In this document: positions 60,478-64,000 of the stretch, in pieces
How the letters are laid out: every line of letters starts with the position of its first letter
Position numbering within the stretch: position 1 is the first letter of the stretch
Assembly (NCBI GenBank): GCA_009668205.1
Contig: WJYM01000003.1
Span: 310,001-374,000 of the forward strand
Reading direction: 5' to 3'
Length of the DNA: 64,000 nt
Origin: Enterobacteriaceae bacterium RIT691
GTDB lineage: Bacteria; Pseudomonadota; Gammaproteobacteria; Enterobacterales; Enterobacteriaceae
Position numbers and translations under genes: made by a program
Notes under the pieces: model-generated
What the model was told of the DNA's origin: nothing
Databases searched by the model: none
The model's input: only the letters and a program-made list of their open reading frames with translations

Positions 60478-61914
60478 ATGCCCCTTTTTCATAAAAACAG
60501 CGCACGCTTGCGCGACCAGGAGCGCGCCCGTCTTATCTGGCTGCTGACCACCGACAAAGCCATCACCTCTGCCTTGATTGGCAAACTGACGCTGGCTGAA
60601 CAATATGATGAAGGCAAACTGGCGGATGATATTGCGGAAGTGGGGGCGCTGGTGGCTCACCTTCCTGCACCGGATCTGGCGGATACACTTGAGGCGCTCC
60701 CTTCTGATGAACGTCATGCGCTATGGGGTCTGGTGGAAGACAGCAAGCGCGGCCACGTGCTGCTTGAGGCCTCTGAGAATGTCTATGAAGATTTGATCGA
60801 CGGCATGAGCGACAAAGCGCTACTGGACGCGCTGGAAAGCCTCGATATCGATGAAAAAATCTATCTCGTCCAGCATCTTCCGCGTGACCTGACGGGGCGT
60901 TTATTGGCAACGCTGCCGCCGGATGAACGTGCCCGTGTACGTCAGGTGATGAATTACGCCCACGACAGCGTGGGGGCGATCATGGAGTTCGAAGTGATCA
61001 CCATTCGCCCTGACGTCACGCTGGGGGCGGTTCAGCGCTATCTGCGTCGCCTGGGGAAAATGCCGGAGAACACCGACAAACTGTTCGTCACCCGCCGTGA
61101 CAAAACGCTGCTGGGCGAACTGAAACTGCAAACCATTCTGCTCAATCCGGCGAAGTGCCTTGTGCACGAGGTGATGGAAGCCGAGCCGGTCACGTTTCAC
61201 CCGCAGGAAGATTCAGAGAAAGTGGCTCGCACCTTCGAACGTGACAACCTGCTGAGTGCGGCCGTGATTGATGCCGACGGCAAGCTGATGGGGCGGCTGA
61301 CCATCGATGAGATAGTCGACGTGGTGTACGAAGAAACGGACAACGATATTCGCCAGATGAGCGGCCTGAGCAACGATGAAGATGTGTTTGCGCCGGTCAC
61401 TAAGGCGGTGAAAACGCGCTGGGCGTGGCTTGCCATCAATCTCTGTACCGCCTTTATCGCCTCACGGGTTATCGACGGCTTTGAGCACACCATTTCCCAA
61501 CTGGTGGCGCTGGCGTCACTGATGCCTATTGTGGCAGGCATTGGCGGTAACACCGGTAACCAGACCATCACCATGATTGTTCGTGCGCTGGCGTTACAGC
61601 ATATTCAGCCGGGAAACTTCTCGTTTTTGATTCTGCGTGAAATGGGCGTGGCGCTGATCAACGGGCTGGTGTGGGGCGGGATTATGGGCTGTGTGACGTG
61701 GTGGCTGTATGACGATCCGCAGCTCGGCGGCGTGATGATGCTGGCGATGGTTCTCAACCTGCTGGTGGCCTCGATGATGGGCGTTCTGATCCCGATGATC
61801 ATGACCAGGCTGGGGCGCGATCCGGCCGTCGGATCAAGCGTGATGATCACCGCCATCACCGACACCGGTGGCTTCTTTATTTTTCTGGGTCTGGCGACGG
61901 TGTTTCTGCTTTAA
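60478..61914 (+). CDS. mgtE: Magnesium transporter MgtE
   Basis: A 478-residue MgtE-family channel. The N-terminal cytosolic domain (about 35-130) is followed by a CBS pair (about 135-255), a plug helix and five C-terminal membrane helices (about 290-478). The family motif PIVAGIGGNTGNQT and the DPAVGSSVMITAITDTGGFF segment, which holds the ion-binding aspartates, are present. Two starts are possible in frame, TTG at 60469 and ATG at 60478; the ATG is preferred, with AGGA nine bases upstream. No magnesium riboswitch fits in the short leader. Its end overlaps the SulP gene on the other strand by 38 bases. E. coli K-12 lacks this gene. Confidence 0.93.
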   Translation: MPLFHKNSARLRDQERARLIWLLTTDKAITSALIGKLTLAEQYDEGKLADDIAEVGALVAHLPAPDLADTLEALPSDERHALWGLVEDSKRGHVLLEASENVYEDLIDGMSDKALLDALESLDIDEKIYLVQHLPRDLTGRLLATLPPDERARVRQVMNYAHDSVGAIMEFEVITIRPDVTLGAVQRYLRRLGKMPENTDKLFVTRRDKTLLGELKLQTILLNPAKCLVHEVMEAEPVTFHPQEDSEKVARTFERDNLLSAAVIDADGKLMGRLTIDEIVDVVYEETDNDIRQMSGLSNDEDVFAPVTKAVKTRWAWLAINLCTAFIASRVIDGFEHTISQLVALASLMPIVAGIGGNTGNQTITMIVRALALQHIQPGNFSFLILREMGVALINGLVWGGIMGCVTWWLYDDPQLGGVMMLAMVLNLLVASMMGVLIPMIMTRLGRDPAVGSSVMITAITDTGGFFIFLGLATVFLL

Positions 61915-63124
61915 GGGCATGGCGTCTGCGGATCCGTGATGGCACAAGCAGCAGGGCGATAATCCCTGCGAGGACACCAATCGCCAGATTGCCGGTGCTC
62001 ACGGTGGCGGCAACGGTCACCAGCATCACCAGCGTGACCGACCAGGGCGTTTGTTTAAGCGTGGCAGGCTGAATGCTGTGCCAGCTGAAGGTTTTCACCG
62101 CCACAATCACCATAATCCCTGCCAGCACTGACATGGGGATTTTCGCCATCACCGTACTCAGCCCGGTCACCAGCAGTAACAGCACCAGGCCTGCAACGAG
62201 CGTCGAAAGGCGGCTGCGGCCTTTGCCCATCTCAACGTTCACGATAGTCTGGCCGATCATCGCGCAACCGGCGATACCGCCGTAAAAACCGGCAAGAATA
62301 TTGGCTATTCCCAACCCGGCACTTTCACGGGCTTTATTGGAAGGCGTCGCGGTTAAATCGTCGACCAGTTTTGCCGTCAGCAGTGACTCCATCAGGCCGA
62401 CAAAGGCGATGCTGAGCGCACAGGGCCAGATAATGTGCAGGGTTTGCAGGTTCAATGGCACCTGCAGCGCCGTGAAGCCCGGTAATCCACCCGCCATGGA
62501 ACCTTGATCGCCGACGACCGGCAGAATGTGTCCACTCAAGACCGTGAACAGTGTCAGGGCCACAATAGCTATCAGGGGAGAAGGGATGCTTTTGAAAACC
62601 CTCGGAATAAAGAGCACCATCAGCAGCGTGGCGGTAAACAGTGCCAGTACGAGGGGATTGCTGCTCCAGAAATGCGGGACCTGGGCAAAGAAAATGAGGA
62701 TCCCAAGGGCATTAACGAAGCCGGTCATGACGGCCTGCGGGATAAAGCGCATGAGTTTTGCCATCCCCACGACGCCAAACAGGATCTGAATCACCCCGGC
62801 CATCACCACGGCAGGCAAAACGTAGCCCACGCCATGTTGATGGACCATCGGTCCAATCACCAGTGCCACTGAACCTGCCGCCGCCGTAACCATCGCCGGA
62901 CGTCCACCGAACAGCGACATCGCCAGACACAGCACCACCGACGCAATCAGGCTCACTTTAGGGTCTACGCCGGCAATCACCGAAAATGAAATGACTTCTG
63001 GGATCAGTGCCAGCGCGGTGATAACACCCGCCAGCGATTCACGCAGCAGAAGAGCAGGTGAGCGAATGACCGCGGCCACGGCGTTTTGTTTAGCAGGCGT
63101 TAATGTCGTGCGGGTCATGGGCAT
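61877..63124 (-). CDS. SulP family anion transporter without STAS domain
   Basis: A 415-residue membrane protein with about ten to twelve hydrophobic helices. Family segments are visible: LLLRESLAGVITALALIPEVISFSVIAGVDP at the N terminus and SLFGGRPAMVTAAAGSVALV near residue 75. SulP proteins carry sulfate, bicarbonate or dicarboxylates; this one ends shortly after the last helix in a basic tail and has no cytosolic STAS domain. The substrate cannot be told from sequence. Starts at 63124 and 63118 are both possible, with no clear ribosome site. It is divergent from mqo and converges on mgtE. Confidence 0.9.
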   Translation of the reverse strand: MPMTRTTLTPAKQNAVAAVIRSPALLLRESLAGVITALALIPEVISFSVIAGVDPKVSLIASVVLCLAMSLFGGRPAMVTAAAGSVALVIGPMVHQHGVGYVLPAVVMAGVIQILFGVVGMAKLMRFIPQAVMTGFVNALGILIFFAQVPHFWSSNPLVLALFTATLLMVLFIPRVFKSIPSPLIAIVALTLFTVLSGHILPVVGDQGSMAGGLPGFTALQVPLNLQTLHIIWPCALSIAFVGLMESLLTAKLVDDLTATPSNKARESAGLGIANILAGFYGGIAGCAMIGQTIVNVEMGKGRSRLSTLVAGLVLLLLVTGLSTVMAKIPMSVLAGIMVIVAVKTFSWHSIQPATLKQTPWSVTLVMLVTVAATVSTGNLAIGVLAGIIALLLVPSRIRRRHALKAETPSPDPEK

Positions 63125-63396
63125 AGAGAATGTGTGGTTATGAATAGGCGGTTTTACATAAAATGTACGACGTGCGGCACATCACAAAACGGGCGATATT
63201 ACCGCGTTACGTCACACTTCGCCAGTACCAATACTCATTTCCATGCCACATTTATTAAACATTTTTATAACAGATCTCAAAACAGAACTTAAATTTTAAA
63301 CAATATTTAAATCTTTCATCATCGGTGCTAACGTGGTTTTCCCCGAATCGTTTCACCTGCGCTAAAACAAAACGCGAGTACAGAAGGCTCCTTCCG

Positions 63397-64000
63397 ATGA
63401 AGAAAAAAATGGCCGTACATCGCTCACAGGCAGTGGCTTCGCATGCCGAATCACCGGCTGGGAAGGCAACTGCCCGTCACGAGCATCAGACGGATGTATT
63501 GTTGATTGGCGGCGGCATCATGAGCGCCACGCTGGGAACCTGGCTCCAGGAACTTGAGCCAGACTGGTCTATTACCATGGTCGAGCGGATGGACAGCGTC
63601 GCTGAGGAAAGCTCGAACGGCTGGAATAATGCCGGAACCGGTCATGCCGCCCTGATGGAACTGAACTACACGCCGCAAAAGGCGGATGGTTCCGTCAGCA
63701 TCGACAAAGCCATTGAAATCAATGAAGCCTTCCAGATATCGCGCCAGTTCTGGGCTCATCAGGTCACCCGTGGCGTACTGCAACAGCCGAAGACGTTCAT
63801 CAACACCGTGCCGCACATGAGCTTCGTCTGGGGCGAAGACAATGTGAATTTCCTGCGCGCACGCTATGCGGCGCTGCAGCAAAACTCCCTGTTCCAGGGC
63901 ATGCGCTATTCCGAAGATTTCACCCAAATCAAAAAGTGGGCACCGCTGGTGATGGAAGGCCGTGATCCACAGCAGAAAGTCGCCGCCACCCGGACCGAAA
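63397..64000 (+). CDS. mqo: Malate:quinone oxidoreductase, 5' part (partial)
   Basis: The first 201 codons of Mqo are visible; the rest lies beyond the window. Mqo is a membrane-associated FAD enzyme that oxidises malate to oxaloacetate and reduces quinone. The FAD-binding motif [15 protein letters not shown] and the [22 protein letters not shown] segment are characteristic. The N-terminal 30 residues are polar and poorly conserved. The ATG at 63397 has AGAAGG upstream. In E. coli mqo is next to yojI; here mgtE and the SulP gene lie between. Confidence 0.96.
   Translation, partial: MKKKMAVHRSQAVASHAESPAGKATARHEHQTDVLLIGGGIMSATLGTWLQELEPDWSITMVERMDSVAEESSNGWNNAGTGHAALMELNYTPQKADGSVSIDKAIEINEAFQISRQFWAHQVTRGVLQQPKTFINTVPHMSFVWGEDNVNFLRARYAALQQNSLFQGMRYSEDFTQIKKWAPLVMEGRDPQQKVAATRTE

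Overview
The window is chromosomal DNA of a member of the Enterobacteriaceae. Gene order and protein sequence are close to Escherichia coli and Salmonella throughout: nuo, rbn-elaAB, men, glpTABC, nrdAB-yfaE, yfaL, ubiG, gyrA, rcsCBD, micF, ompC, apbE, ada-alkB, yojI, mqo. Several loci differ from E. coli K-12. cheV lies beside rbn, as in Salmonella. A tct citrate-uptake cluster lies between menE and yfaZ, and mgtE and a SulP gene lie between yojI and mqo. The arn/pmrD, glpQ, inaA and yfbK-elaD genes are absent from their K-12 positions. An Enterobacter/Lelliottia-like organism fits best, but this is inference; no 16S gene is present. I see no phage, IS element, tRNA, rRNA or CRISPR array.

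Layout. 1-9012: 3' part of nuoG, then nuoHIJKLMN of proton-pumping complex I, closed by a terminator. 9200-14011 (minus strand): a yoaG-like gene with two tandem domains, yeaR, an ndh (NDH-2) gene that looks like a divergent paralogue, cheV with a sigma-28-type promoter, and rbn. 14059-21949: elaA, elaB and the menFDHBCE menaquinone operon. 21946-27116: tctCBA (minus) divergent from the two-component genes tctDE (plus). 27262-34767: yfaZ, yfaY, glpACB (minus) divergent from glpT. 34810-39297 (minus): a DUF4760 gene where glpQ/inaA would be expected, then the nrdA-nrdB-yfaE operon with DnaA and NrdR sites upstream. 39975-44492: autotransporter yfaL and ubiG. 44652-55599: gyrA, the Rcs phosphorelay (rcsC convergent with rcsD-rcsB), the small RNA micF and ompC. 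55698-60265: apbE, ada, alkB, yojI. 60478-64000: mgtE, a SulP transporter overlapping it tail to tail, and the 5' part of mqo.

How the genes work together. Much of the window serves quinone-linked respiration: NDH-1 (nuo), an NDH-2 (ndh), anaerobic glycerol-3-phosphate dehydrogenase (glpABC) and malate:quinone oxidoreductase (mqo) feed electrons to the pool, while men and ubiG make menaquinone and ubiquinone. yeaR-yoaG belongs to a nitrate/nitric-oxide-induced family and sits between the two NADH dehydrogenases. Envelope sensing and permeability form a second block (rcsCBD, micF, ompC, yfaL, yfaZ), and alkylation repair a third (ada-alkB).

The least ordinary parts are the duplicated-domain YoaG protein, the extra-looking ndh with candidate NarL/FNR sites, the DUF4760 gene with a ten-codon ORF in its leader, and the response-regulator-like direct repeats upstream of tctD. 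I did not find a clearly new multi-gene system; most of the window is conserved core genome. Comparisons with E. coli proteins are from memory, not from alignments.
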